Made by a program: the position numbers and the translations under genes
Source: Flavobacteriales bacterium
GTDB taxonomy: Bacteria; Bacteroidota; Bacteroidia; Flavobacteriales_D; CAJJDF01
Assembly: GCA_020630395.1 (NCBI GenBank)
Contig: JAHDBM010000017.1
Span: forward strand, 1 to 51,398
Direction of reading: 5' to 3'
Length of the DNA stretch: 51,398 nt
Part shown: positions 36,047-44,427 of the stretch, piece by piece
Numbering within the stretch: position 1 is the stretch's first letter
Layout: every line of letters starts with the position of its first letter
The notes under the pieces: generated by a model
The model's input: the letters and a program-made list of their open reading frames with translations, nothing else
Database searches by the model: none
What the model was told of the DNA's origin: nothing

Positions 36047-38860
36047 ATGCCAAGAGATAAAAGTATCCAGTCAATATTAATTATAGGTAGTGGTCCTATT
36101 GTAATTGGTCAAGCATGTGAATTTGATTACTCAGGATCACAAGCTGCAAGATCGCTAAGAGAAGAAGGAATTGAAGTAACCCTTATTAATTCGAATCCTG
36201 CAACTATCATGACAGATAAAATGGTAGCTGATAATATTTATCTAAAACCTTTAGAGCCAGAATCTATTGAAGAAATATTAGAACAACATACTATTGATGC
36301 AGTTTTACCAACCATGGGGGGACAAACTGCCTTAAACTTATGTATTAAATGTAAAGAGTTAGGAATTTGGGAAGAACATGGAGTAGATATTATTGGTGTA
36401 GATATTGATGCAATTGAAATAACCGAAAACCGTGATGAGTTTAGATTATTAATGGGTGATCTTGGAATTCCTATGGCCCCTCAAAAACCTGCAAAATCAT
36501 TTTTGCAAGGGAAAGAAATTGCTCAAGAATTTGGATTTCCATTGTGTGTTCGTGCATCATATACTCTTGGTGGAGCAGGTGCGGCAATTGTATATGACCC
36601 AGAAGAATTTGATCAAATGCTGGAAACAGGATTAAAAATCTCTCCAATTCATGAAGTAATGATTGATAAAGCTGTTATTGGCTGGAAAGAATATGAATTA
36701 GAGCTTTTACGTGATGAAAATGATAATGTAGTTATTATCTGTTCAATTGAGAACTTCGACCCAATGGGTATTCACACTGGTGACTCTATAACTGTAGCTC
36801 CAGCTATGACATTATCAGATACTACGTATCAAAAAATGCGTGATATGGCCATCAAGATGATGCGTTCAATTGGAAACTTTGCAGGTGGCTGTAATGTTCA
36901 ATTTGCTGTTTCACCTGATGAAAATGAAGATATTATTGCAATTGAAATTAATCCAAGAGTTTCTCGATCTTCTGCTTTAGCATCAAAAGCAACAGGATAT
37001 CCTATTGCAAAAATTGCCTCTAAATTAGCAATTGGATACACATTAGATGAACTAGATAATCAAATTACGAAAACTACTTCTGCCCTATTCGAACCTACTT
37101 TAGATTATGTTATTGTAAAAATTCCTAGATGGAATTTTGATAAATTTAAAGGAGCCAACCGTGAACTAGGTCTACAAATGAAAGCCGTAGGAGAAGTTAT
37201 GGGAATTGGCGGATCTTTTCAAGAAGCATTACAAAAGGCTTGTCAATCTCTTGAGGTTGGAAGAAATGGATTAGGAGCTGATGGACGAGAAGAGAGAAAT
37301 CAAGAAAAATTATTACACAGCTTAAAACATGCCAGTTGGAATAGATTATTTCATATTTATGATGCAATAAAACTTGGAATACCCTTTAAAACCATTAAAG
37401 ATCTTACTAAAATTGATGATTGGTTCTTAAGACAAATCGAAGATTTAATTAAAACTGAAAAGAAAATTGAAAAATATTCTTTAGCTGATATTCCAAAGGA
37501 TATCTTATTTGAAGCCAAGCAAAAAGGATATGCCGATAGGCAAATCGCCCATCTTTTAAGATGCTGGGAAAGTGAAGTTTATGCCAAAAGAGAAGAGTTC
37601 AATATTAATCGAGTATATAAATTAGTAGATACTTGTGCTGCAGAGTTTGAAGCGCAAACCCCATACTACTACTCTACTTTTGCAATGGAAAATGAATCTA
37701 TTGTAACAGATAAAAAGAAAATAATTGTTTTAGGTTCTGGACCAAATAGAATAGGTCAAGGAATCGAATTTGATTACTGTTGTGTACACGGAATATATGC
37801 AGCCAAAGAAATGGGATACGAAACCATTATGATTAACTGTAATCCTGAAACTGTTTCAACTGATTTTGATACTGCTGATAAGTTATACTTTGAACCTGTA
37901 TTCTGGGAACATATTTATGATATTATTCGTCATGAAAAGCCAGAGGGCGTTATTGTACAATTAGGAGGGCAAACAGCTCTTAAATTAGCTGAAAAATTAG
38001 AAAAACACGGAATCAAAATTATAGGTTCAGGTTTTGACTCGCTAGATTTAGCTGAAGATAGAGGAAGGTTTTCTCATAAATTAGAAGAATTAAATATTCC
38101 ATATCCAAAATTTGGTGTAGTTGAAAGTGCAGAACAAGCTTTAGAGAAAGCCAAAGAGTTAGGATTTCCATTACTGGTTAGACCATCTTACGTTCTTGGC
38201 GGACAAAAAATGAAGATTGTAATTAACGAGCAAGAACTTGAAACACATGTTGTTGACATTTTAAGAGATATGCCTGATAACCAAATTTTGGTAGATCACT
38301 TTCTAGGAGGAGCCATTGAAGCAGAAGCTGACGCAATATGTGATGGAGAAAATGTATATATTATTGGAGTAATGCAGCACATAGAACCAGCAGGAATACA
38401 CTCTGGAGATTCTTATGCTGTTTTACCTCCTTATAATCTTGGAGATTTAATTCTCACTAAGATGGAAGAATACACCAAAAAAATCGCTCTAGCATTAAAT
38501 ACTGTAGGATTAATTAATATTCAATTTGCCATAAAAGATGACGAAGTATATATCATTGAAGCTAATCCAAGGGCATCTCGTACTGTTCCATTTATTGCTA
38601 AATCTTATGAAGAACCCTACATCAATTATGCAACAAAAGTCATGTTAGGGGCCAAACTAACTGAATTTAATTTTACTCCTAAGAAAGAAGGGTATGCTAT
38701 TAAAATACCTGTATTCTCTTATAGTAAGTTTCCTGAAGTAGCTAAAGAGTTAGGCCCAGAAATGAAATCGACAGGAGAAGCAATTTATTTTATTGACGAT
38801 TTAAAAGATAAATTCTTTAGAAAGATATACTCTGAAAGAAATATGCTGTTGAGTAGATAA
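36047..38860 (+). CDS. carB: Carbamoyl-phosphate synthase large chain, lacking the allosteric domain
   Basis: 937 residues. With CarA it makes carbamoyl phosphate from bicarbonate, ammonia (from glutamine) and 2 ATP for pyrimidine and arginine synthesis. Two homologous ATP-grasp halves: IIGSGPIVIGQACEFDYSGS with LCVRASYTLGGAGAAIV, then VLGSGPNRIGQGIEFDYCCV with LLVRPSYVLGGQKMKIV. The sequence ends just after KELGPEMKSTGEAIYF, at the point where the ~135-residue C-terminal MGS-like allosteric domain (site of UMP/ornithine control in E. coli CarB, 1073 residues) would begin. The stop is clean with a terminator behind it, so it looks like a natural short form. carA is not in the window. Confidence 0.95.
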   Translation: MPRDKSIQSILIIGSGPIVIGQACEFDYSGSQAARSLREEGIEVTLINSNPATIMTDKMVADNIYLKPLEPESIEEILEQHTIDAVLPTMGGQTALNLCIKCKELGIWEEHGVDIIGVDIDAIEITENRDEFRLLMGDLGIPMAPQKPAKSFLQGKEIAQEFGFPLCVRASYTLGGAGAAIVYDPEEFDQMLETGLKISPIHEVMIDKAVIGWKEYELELLRDENDNVVIICSIENFDPMGIHTGDSITVAPAMTLSDTTYQKMRDMAIKMMRSIGNFAGGCNVQFAVSPDENEDIIAIEINPRVSRSSALASKATGYPIAKIASKLAIGYTLDELDNQITKTTSALFEPTLDYVIVKIPRWNFDKFKGANRELGLQMKAVGEVMGIGGSFQEALQKACQSLEVGRNGLGADGREERNQEKLLHSLKHASWNRLFHIYDAIKLGIPFKTIKDLTKIDDWFLRQIEDLIKTEKKIEKYSLADIPKDILFEAKQKGYADRQIAHLLRCWESEVYAKREEFNINRVYKLVDTCAAEFEAQTPYYYSTFAMENESIVTDKKKIIVLGSGPNRIGQGIEFDYCCVHGIYAAKEMGYETIMINCNPETVSTDFDTADKLYFEPVFWEHIYDIIRHEKPEGVIVQLGGQTALKLAEKLEKHGIKIIGSGFDSLDLAEDRGRFSHKLEELNIPYPKFGVVESAEQALEKAKELGFPLLVRPSYVLGGQKMKIVINEQELETHVVDILRDMPDNQILVDHFLGGAIEAEADAICDGENVYIIGVMQHIEPAGIHSGDSYAVLPPYNLGDLILTKMEEYTKKIALALNTVGLINIQFAIKDDEVYIIEANPRASRTVPFIAKSYEEPYINYATKVMLGAKLTEFNFTPKKEGYAIKIPVFSYSKFPEVAKELGPEMKSTGEAIYFIDDLKDKFFRKIYSERNMLLSR

Positions 38861-38866
38861 AACAAA

Positions 38867-38895
38867 AAAGGCTTCAATTAAATTGAAGCTTTTCT
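38867..38895. terminator. Bidirectional terminator between carB and the M61 peptidase gene
   Basis: Stem AAGGCTTCAAT / ATTGAAGCTTT (one G-T pair) with loop TAA. It is followed by TTTTCTATTTT on the plus strand and by TTTTTTGTTTT on the minus strand, so it can serve both convergent genes. Confidence 0.85.
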
Positions 38896-38916
38896 ATTTT
38901 ATTAACGGTTATGATA

Positions 38917-40590
38917 TTATTTATTGTGACTTCCATCATCAATACTGTAAGTGTAAAACTGATTTTCATTTGGTCCATTAAGTATCACTTTTCTTAACTT
39001 GTTATTCGATTGAACTAACAGTTTAATATCATCCTTGTTAAAATAACCTAACCATTTATCTAAGTTGCCTTCAAGCATAATCCCATTTACACATACAATT
39101 TCATCACCTCTAGTTAAACCACTTACCATAGCAGATGAACCTTCTCTAACATGAATAACTTTAGACGCTTTACCAGAGGCTGAGCATATAACTCCATAAT
39201 TTTCAGATCGAATGTTCGAGTTCTTTTTCTTTAACTCAAAACCAAAAATGGGTAATGCGCTTGATAACGCTAGCTCCATGTCATGCACTCCATTGATGTG
39301 TTTATTATAAAATGATGATATGTCTTTTCCTATAGCTTCTTGTATTTCATCCAAATAATTTTTCTCAGTATAACCGTCAGATTCAGCTCCATATTTTTCA
39401 TACATATTTTTCATTACATGATGTAAATTGAGCTTATTATCTGAATTCCCTCGTATCAGTGCATCTAAAACAAAAGAAATTAATGCACCTTCAATATAGA
39501 TAGAAGATTTTCTTCCAGGTATCCCCATTACATATCCATCTAACCATGTATCATATGAAGAATCTGCCACTGATAAATTTAATCTACCATCATTACTAAA
39601 ATGACGTTTTAAGTATTGATTAAACTCTTTTATATAGTCCTCTTTTGTGAAAACACCACTCTCCCAAAGTGTTAAATCACCCATATATGTGGTAACACCT
39701 TCAGCTACATAACCTAGACGCGAATAATTCTCTTTTGCATAATTATAAGGTTTCATTTCTTTAGCCCGAATAGTTTTTATATTCCATGTATGGTATAATT
39801 CATGAGAACTAATCCCCAATAATTCAGAATACAAACTATCAAACACCTCATAACTTGGACCTAGTGTAATAATGGTAGATTTTAAATGCTCTACTCCATG
39901 ATATGCCTTAAAAGGATGAATAATATTTATAAAATGATATTCTTCAACTGGAAAGGATCCAAATTGGGCGATTTGAAATTGAGTAAACTTCTTAAAATCT
40001 TCTATTAATCTATCCCATTGAGGTTTACATTCTCCATAAAACCAAACATAAAAAAGAACTCCTTTAACTGTATATGTTTTATACTGAAGTCTAGAACTAA
40101 CTATAAAAGGATTATCAACTAATTCATGAAAGGTTTGTGTAGTTAACAACCCTTCTTCTATAGTTTCTCCAGATGCAATTTGCTGACCTGATGCTACAGG
40201 TATTGTTACTTTACATTCTTTATTTATATAATCATCAACATATAGAAAGCAATTAACTGGATTAACATATAACACATCTTTTCCTAAATATGTAGAACCA
40301 GCATTAAAATCTATAGCATAATAAGTATAATCTATTATAACCTCAATTTCTCCTTCATGATCTATATGCCATCTATCTTTAGTGATTTTATAAAAATTTA
40401 AAACTTCTCCTGAACCACCAGTTACCTTAAACTCTTTTATGTTTTTAGCAAAATTACCTAGCTCATACCTACCTGGTCTCCATGATGGTAATTGTACTTC
40501 TGTGAAATTGCTAGTAAGCTCAACATTAAATTGAAACTTAATCGATAAAAGATGTTGATTTTCCTTTTCGGTACTTAAGGTATATTTCAT
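38917..40590 (-). CDS. M61-family metallopeptidase with PDZ domain
   Basis: 557 residues. N-terminal beta-domain (VQLPSWRPGRYELGNFAKNI), a thermolysin-like catalytic domain with HELYH at 263-267 and the downstream Glu ligand in YVAEGVTTYMGDL, and a C-terminal PDZ domain (~465-550; GSSAMVSGLTRGDEIVCVNG). M61 enzymes (glycyl aminopeptidase type) trim peptides with N-terminal Gly/Ala. Many homologues have a signal peptide; here the protein starts MKYTLSTEKENQHLLSIKFQ with no hydrophobic leader, so a cytosolic location is expected unless the start is wrong. It probably has its own promoter (59-bp gap to the upstream gene). Confidence 0.92.
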   Translation of the reverse strand: MKYTLSTEKENQHLLSIKFQFNVELTSNFTEVQLPSWRPGRYELGNFAKNIKEFKVTGGSGEVLNFYKITKDRWHIDHEGEIEVIIDYTYYAIDFNAGSTYLGKDVLYVNPVNCFLYVDDYINKECKVTIPVASGQQIASGETIEEGLLTTQTFHELVDNPFIVSSRLQYKTYTVKGVLFYVWFYGECKPQWDRLIEDFKKFTQFQIAQFGSFPVEEYHFINIIHPFKAYHGVEHLKSTIITLGPSYEVFDSLYSELLGISSHELYHTWNIKTIRAKEMKPYNYAKENYSRLGYVAEGVTTYMGDLTLWESGVFTKEDYIKEFNQYLKRHFSNDGRLNLSVADSSYDTWLDGYVMGIPGRKSSIYIEGALISFVLDALIRGNSDNKLNLHHVMKNMYEKYGAESDGYTEKNYLDEIQEAIGKDISSFYNKHINGVHDMELALSSALPIFGFELKKKNSNIRSENYGVICSASGKASKVIHVREGSSAMVSGLTRGDEIVCVNGIMLEGNLDKWLGYFNKDDIKLLVQSNNKLRKVILNGPNENQFYTYSIDDGSHNK

Positions 40591-40649
40591 GTTATTGTCG
40601 TAATTAATAATCTAAAACTACCTAAATAAATGAATATTACTAAACGAAT

Positions 40650-43118
40650 TTATTGAATAATTTTGCCTTCATTTTCTAATTTAACCTTACCTCTTTTACG
40701 CTTAAAAAAGAATAAAAATTTCTTTTCTTGTTTTTCAATAAAAGTTCTACCTTCCATAGATGCATCTGTAACTTTACATCCATCAATAACCAAAGTAGCT
40801 TTAGGGGCTAAAATAATCTTAACATCTTTACCTAATCGAAGGTTATGTTTAATGGTTAACGTTTTTTTCTTTTTAACCATGATATTGTGATCCAAAAAAG
40901 ACACGGTAGAATCATAAAGCGTATGTTCTTTGATTTTTTCTGTAAACTTATTATACTGAGGAATAGACACTTTCCATACACTCCTACCATAAGTGGAAGC
41001 AAAAAGTTCATTTGTACAATAATTTATTTTTAAATCTGTACAGGTAATATTCATAGGAAAACCATTCCCCAAAACCTCCCATTTAGACATTTTTTTGGTT
41101 TTATAATAAACACCATCATCCGTACCACAAAACAATAATTCCTTGGATCCATTATGTTTAATAATTTTAAAGGCTGGATAATCAGGTAAACCATCAGAAT
41201 AATCAATCCATGACTCTCCTCCATCTCTACTTTTTAACACTCTATATCGTTCAAAAGGTTTAACCCAATCCGTTTTTTCATACACTCCTGTTAAAGATAT
41301 ATACACAATATCACTATTGTGTTTATCTATTTCAGCATCACTTATATACCTGTAATCTAATATCCTTAACAAACTAGTTGTATCACTATAATTGTCAGCA
41401 TATACTGGTTTATCGGTTATATCTAAAAATACTTTACCACCATCAGTGCTTTTAACTAATCTTGGTCGTTTTTCTGACCAACCATTAAAATCTGCTGAGG
41501 CTATATAAAGTAGGCTATCATCATTATCAGAAACCTCAATTTCTCCAATTTTTTGCATTCTATCTATTTCCACACCAATATCATTGGTTCTTCTACCATC
41601 AGTTGAACTGGTGTAAAAAATAGCGCCTTTTGCCGATTTCTTTTTCTTACTTCCAAATACTAATGTTTTTTCGTCTCTTTTTACATTTGCAGGAAAATCT
41701 AAAAACCAACCCGATCTATTCTTATTAGGACTAAAGTATTTCCTTCTAACTCCTTCAAAAAACATTAAACTAGCATTTACACTATAAAACTGTTTACGTC
41801 CGTCTTTTGATAACCAAGAAGCTCCTCCATCTCCTCCAGCCATCCAATACCAATCATCTTGAGTAGTATAAGTAAAAGTTCCATTGTCCTGTGTTCCAAT
41901 CAAGATTTTGTAGTCTTTTTCTTGAGACAATCCCATATTATAAACCTGTAGCGTATTTAAATCTTTACCATTTATACTTTTAAATCGTTTTTCATTGGGA
42001 TAATAAAAACTCACACCTCCATCATTCCCCATCAATAAAACATCCTTACCTTTTTTTAAATATACTTTCAAGGAACGAACATCATCATGTTCTTCACTGG
42101 TAATATTTGCTGTTGGGGATAATAATTTTAAGCCTCTTTTTTTAGTCCATTCAAAGAACTCTACAAATCCTAAATAAACCTTGTTTGGGTCTTGTTTGGA
42201 TACTTCAATTTCAAACTTTGTAGCTTTTCCATCACCAGTTTCATGATTCTTTTTTATAACCCCAACTTTTTCAAATGACACTGCTTTATCTCCAGACTTA
42301 TATAATACAATTGTATTTTTAAGAGAAACACCAACATAAATAACACTATCTACAACTTCAGATAATTTTGTGCCTTGTACCCAATTGCCCTTAACTCCAC
42401 TTAGTGTTTCGTTTTCATATAAATCAACCCAAGTTTTCCCAAAATCTGCTGTAGACCATAATTGACCCGAATTACCCCATTTTTGAGAACTTGAAACCAA
42501 TACTTTCTCTTCATCCAGAATACTAAAATCAACTAAATCTTGACCATTAGTTTTTACATAATCTAGTTTTTCATCAAGTTTAAAAATAACATCCCAATGT
42601 TTTCCTTCATCTTTGGTGTGCACAATTTGTTTAGAAGTTGCTACTACTATAGTTCCTAATGAAGTAAATTCTACTTTAACAACTGGAGCCTTCCAATTAG
42701 GGTTTTTATACAAATCCCATATATCCCAAGAATTACCCGCATCTTTAGAAATTAAAACACAACCCCCGTATGTATCATCACCATATACAAAGTTACCTGC
42801 ACTAGCTAAAAAAAAATTTGGTTTAGTTGGATGTTGCACAATACTGGTTATTCCCAAACTGGGTACTAATCTTTTCTTATCAGTTAAACACCTCCAGTTT
42901 AATCCATTATTATTTGTTTTCCATAAACCACTAGAGTTTGTTCCAATAATAATCTCATTGGTGTCAGCTGGGTTCATCCAAACAGCAGAAACCAAGCCCA
43001 TAGAATGAAATTGACTTCCATTTTTTCTTTGACCATAAAAAGGACCAACAGGTGTCCATTCTTGGGCAAGAGTGATAACAGAAATCAATAAAAACAATAT
43101 GATTACATATAATTTCAT
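40650..43118 (-). CDS. Secreted BNR/VPS10-like beta-propeller protein
   Basis: 822 residues. Signal peptide MKLYVIILFLLISVITLAQ, then repeated BNR/Asp-box-type segments (SSGLWKTNNNGLNWRCL, GCVLISKDAGNSWDIWD, QLWSTADFGKTWVDLYE, RVLKSRDGGESWIDYSD) as in sortilin-like ten-bladed propellers and photosystem assembly YCF48-like proteins. The C-terminal ~100 residues (MVKKKKTLTIKHNLRLGKDV, then APKATLVIDGCKV) form a beta-helix-like tail of the kind seen in surface proteins, ending in a basic stretch, not in a recognisable T9SS sorting domain. Sialidase catalytic residues are not evident. It begins right after the phosphatase stop codon, in the same operon. Confidence 0.8.
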   Translation of the reverse strand: MKLYVIILFLLISVITLAQEWTPVGPFYGQRKNGSQFHSMGLVSAVWMNPADTNEIIIGTNSSGLWKTNNNGLNWRCLTDKKRLVPSLGITSIVQHPTKPNFFLASAGNFVYGDDTYGGCVLISKDAGNSWDIWDLYKNPNWKAPVVKVEFTSLGTIVVATSKQIVHTKDEGKHWDVIFKLDEKLDYVKTNGQDLVDFSILDEEKVLVSSSQKWGNSGQLWSTADFGKTWVDLYENETLSGVKGNWVQGTKLSEVVDSVIYVGVSLKNTIVLYKSGDKAVSFEKVGVIKKNHETGDGKATKFEIEVSKQDPNKVYLGFVEFFEWTKKRGLKLLSPTANITSEEHDDVRSLKVYLKKGKDVLLMGNDGGVSFYYPNEKRFKSINGKDLNTLQVYNMGLSQEKDYKILIGTQDNGTFTYTTQDDWYWMAGGDGGASWLSKDGRKQFYSVNASLMFFEGVRRKYFSPNKNRSGWFLDFPANVKRDEKTLVFGSKKKKSAKGAIFYTSSTDGRRTNDIGVEIDRMQKIGEIEVSDNDDSLLYIASADFNGWSEKRPRLVKSTDGGKVFLDITDKPVYADNYSDTTSLLRILDYRYISDAEIDKHNSDIVYISLTGVYEKTDWVKPFERYRVLKSRDGGESWIDYSDGLPDYPAFKIIKHNGSKELLFCGTDDGVYYKTKKMSKWEVLGNGFPMNITCTDLKINYCTNELFASTYGRSVWKVSIPQYNKFTEKIKEHTLYDSTVSFLDHNIMVKKKKTLTIKHNLRLGKDVKIILAPKATLVIDGCKVTDASMEGRTFIEKQEKKFLFFFKRKRGKVKLENEGKIIQ

Positions 43119-43649
43119 TTAATTAGCCTGTAATTGACCTTTCGTTAGCCACTTTTTATGAACCTTAAGTGTTTGTTCAATTACATCCCTAACTGCTCCT
43201 TTACCTCCTTTATAATGTGAAATATAATCGGCTACATCTTTAATTTCTTGACAAGCATCTTTAGGACAAGTTGGAATTCCTACTACATTCATCAAGTCAT
43301 AATCTGGAATATCATCTCCCATAAAAATGACTTCTTTATTTTTTAGATTATATTTCTCCTTTAACGTTTTATAAACAGATAATTTATCTCCAACTGCCAT
43401 AAAAATTTCAGTAACATCAAGATACTCTAGTCTTTTTCGCATGCTTTGAGATTCACCTCCAGAGATAATAAACACATTAAAGCCTTCGGCAGATGCTTTT
43501 CTCATTGCATATCCATCACGAGTGCTCATATTTCGTAAAAATTCACCTGAAGGATGCATCATTAAAACTCCATCCGTAATCACTCCATCAATATCAAAAA
43601 TAAAGGTTGTTACTTTCTTTAACTTTTGTTTGTAGCTTAATTTAATCAT
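43119..43649 (-). CDS. KdsC-like HAD-IIIA phosphatase
   Basis: 176 residues. HAD motifs: FIFDIDGVITDG (nucleophile D19, acid D21), FIISGGESQS (motif II Ser), and FMGDDIPDYDLM (motif IV). This is the tetrameric, cap-less type of 3-deoxy-D-manno-octulosonate 8-phosphate phosphatase (KdsC), which makes KDO for lipid A core. The other kds genes are not nearby, so a different sugar phosphate is possible. It overlaps the DUF2520 gene by 8 nt; DUF2520 next to a KdsC-like phosphatase is a pairing I recall from Flavobacteriia. Confidence 0.88.
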   Translation of the reverse strand: MIKLSYKQKLKKVTTFIFDIDGVITDGVLMMHPSGEFLRNMSTRDGYAMRKASAEGFNVFIISGGESQSMRKRLEYLDVTEIFMAVGDKLSVYKTLKEKYNLKNKEVIFMGDDIPDYDLMNVVGIPTCPKDACQEIKDVADYISHYKGGKGAVRDVIEQTLKVHKKWLTKGQLQAN

Positions 43650-44421
43650 GTTTAAATCTTATAATACTATCCGAAATTAGATTATACAGTTCTTTATAAA
43701 CGGAATTATCTATTAATAAATTATTATGTTTTTCCATTGTTACCCTATCTTCCCTAATTGCTGGGCCAGTTTGATGTTTAATTGGGTTTGAGTTTTCTAT
43801 TTTACTAAAGGTTTCATTAATCAAAGGCTTTAAAAATTCAAAAGGCACATTATTTTGCTCACATAAATCTTGAGCTATTGCTAACATGTGATTTGAAAAA
43901 TTACAAGCAAAAACAGCTGATAAATGTATCCTCAATCTTTGTTCACTGGTTATAACTGCAACTTTATTAGAAAATTCTTTAGCAAATCGTTCTAGTTCTT
44001 CTTCAACTTCATCTGTATTTCCTTCAATACATAACGGAACTGATAAAAAATCTATTTTTTTACCCTTTAAAAAAGTTTGCAATGGATAAAATGAACCAAA
44101 TAAGGATGTACCTTCTTTCAATACGTCTATGCCTATACTCCCCGAAGTATGAACTAAGGGAATAGAAACAGTTAATTTACTAGCTACTGTTGCAATGCTC
44201 GAATCTGAAATAGCAATTACAATTAAATCTGACTGGCAAGAATTAATATCGTTCAAATCATTTGTAAACTTAGCCTCCGCTATATTAGCCAATTGCCTTG
44301 CATCATCTATGTTTCGGCTATATACATAATCAATTATATAATTATGTTCATAAAATAAATGAACCAAATGCCATGCTAAATTACCAGAACCTATTATCGA
44401 TATGTGCTTAACAGACTTCAG
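43642..44421 (-). CDS. Rossmann-like DUF2520 protein, probable CTG start
   Basis: Predicted 259 residues. The segment KHISIIGSGNLAWHLVHLF at the N-terminus is the expected NAD(P)-binding motif of this family (F420-oxidoreductase-like Rossmann fold plus the C-terminal DUF2520 helical domain, GSFYPLQTFLKG ... HLSAVFACNFSNHMLAIA). The first TTG in frame (44367) lies after this motif and would delete it. Upstream the frame is open to a stop at 44430, which is the ccsA stop, and holds no ATG, GTG or TTG; CTG at 44421 is the best candidate (reading MKSVKHIS). It starts 6 nt after the ccsA stop and overlaps the phosphatase gene by 8 nt. The substrate is unknown. Confidence 0.85.
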   Translation of the reverse strand: MKSVKHISIIGSGNLAWHLVHLFYEHNYIIDYVYSRNIDDARQLANIAEAKFTNDLNDINSCQSDLIVIAISDSSIATVASKLTVSIPLVHTSGSIGIDVLKEGTSLFGSFYPLQTFLKGKKIDFLSVPLCIEGNTDEVEEELERFAKEFSNKVAVITSEQRLRIHLSAVFACNFSNHMLAIAQDLCEQNNVPFEFLKPLINETFSKIENSNPIKHQTGPAIREDRVTMEKHNNLLIDNSVYKELYNLISDSIIRFKHD

Positions 44422-44427
44422 TACAAG

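Noticed and set aside
43119-43649. Firm kdsC name for the HAD phosphatase
   Set aside because: The family fits, but no KDO genes are nearby and related phosphatases act on other sugar phosphates.
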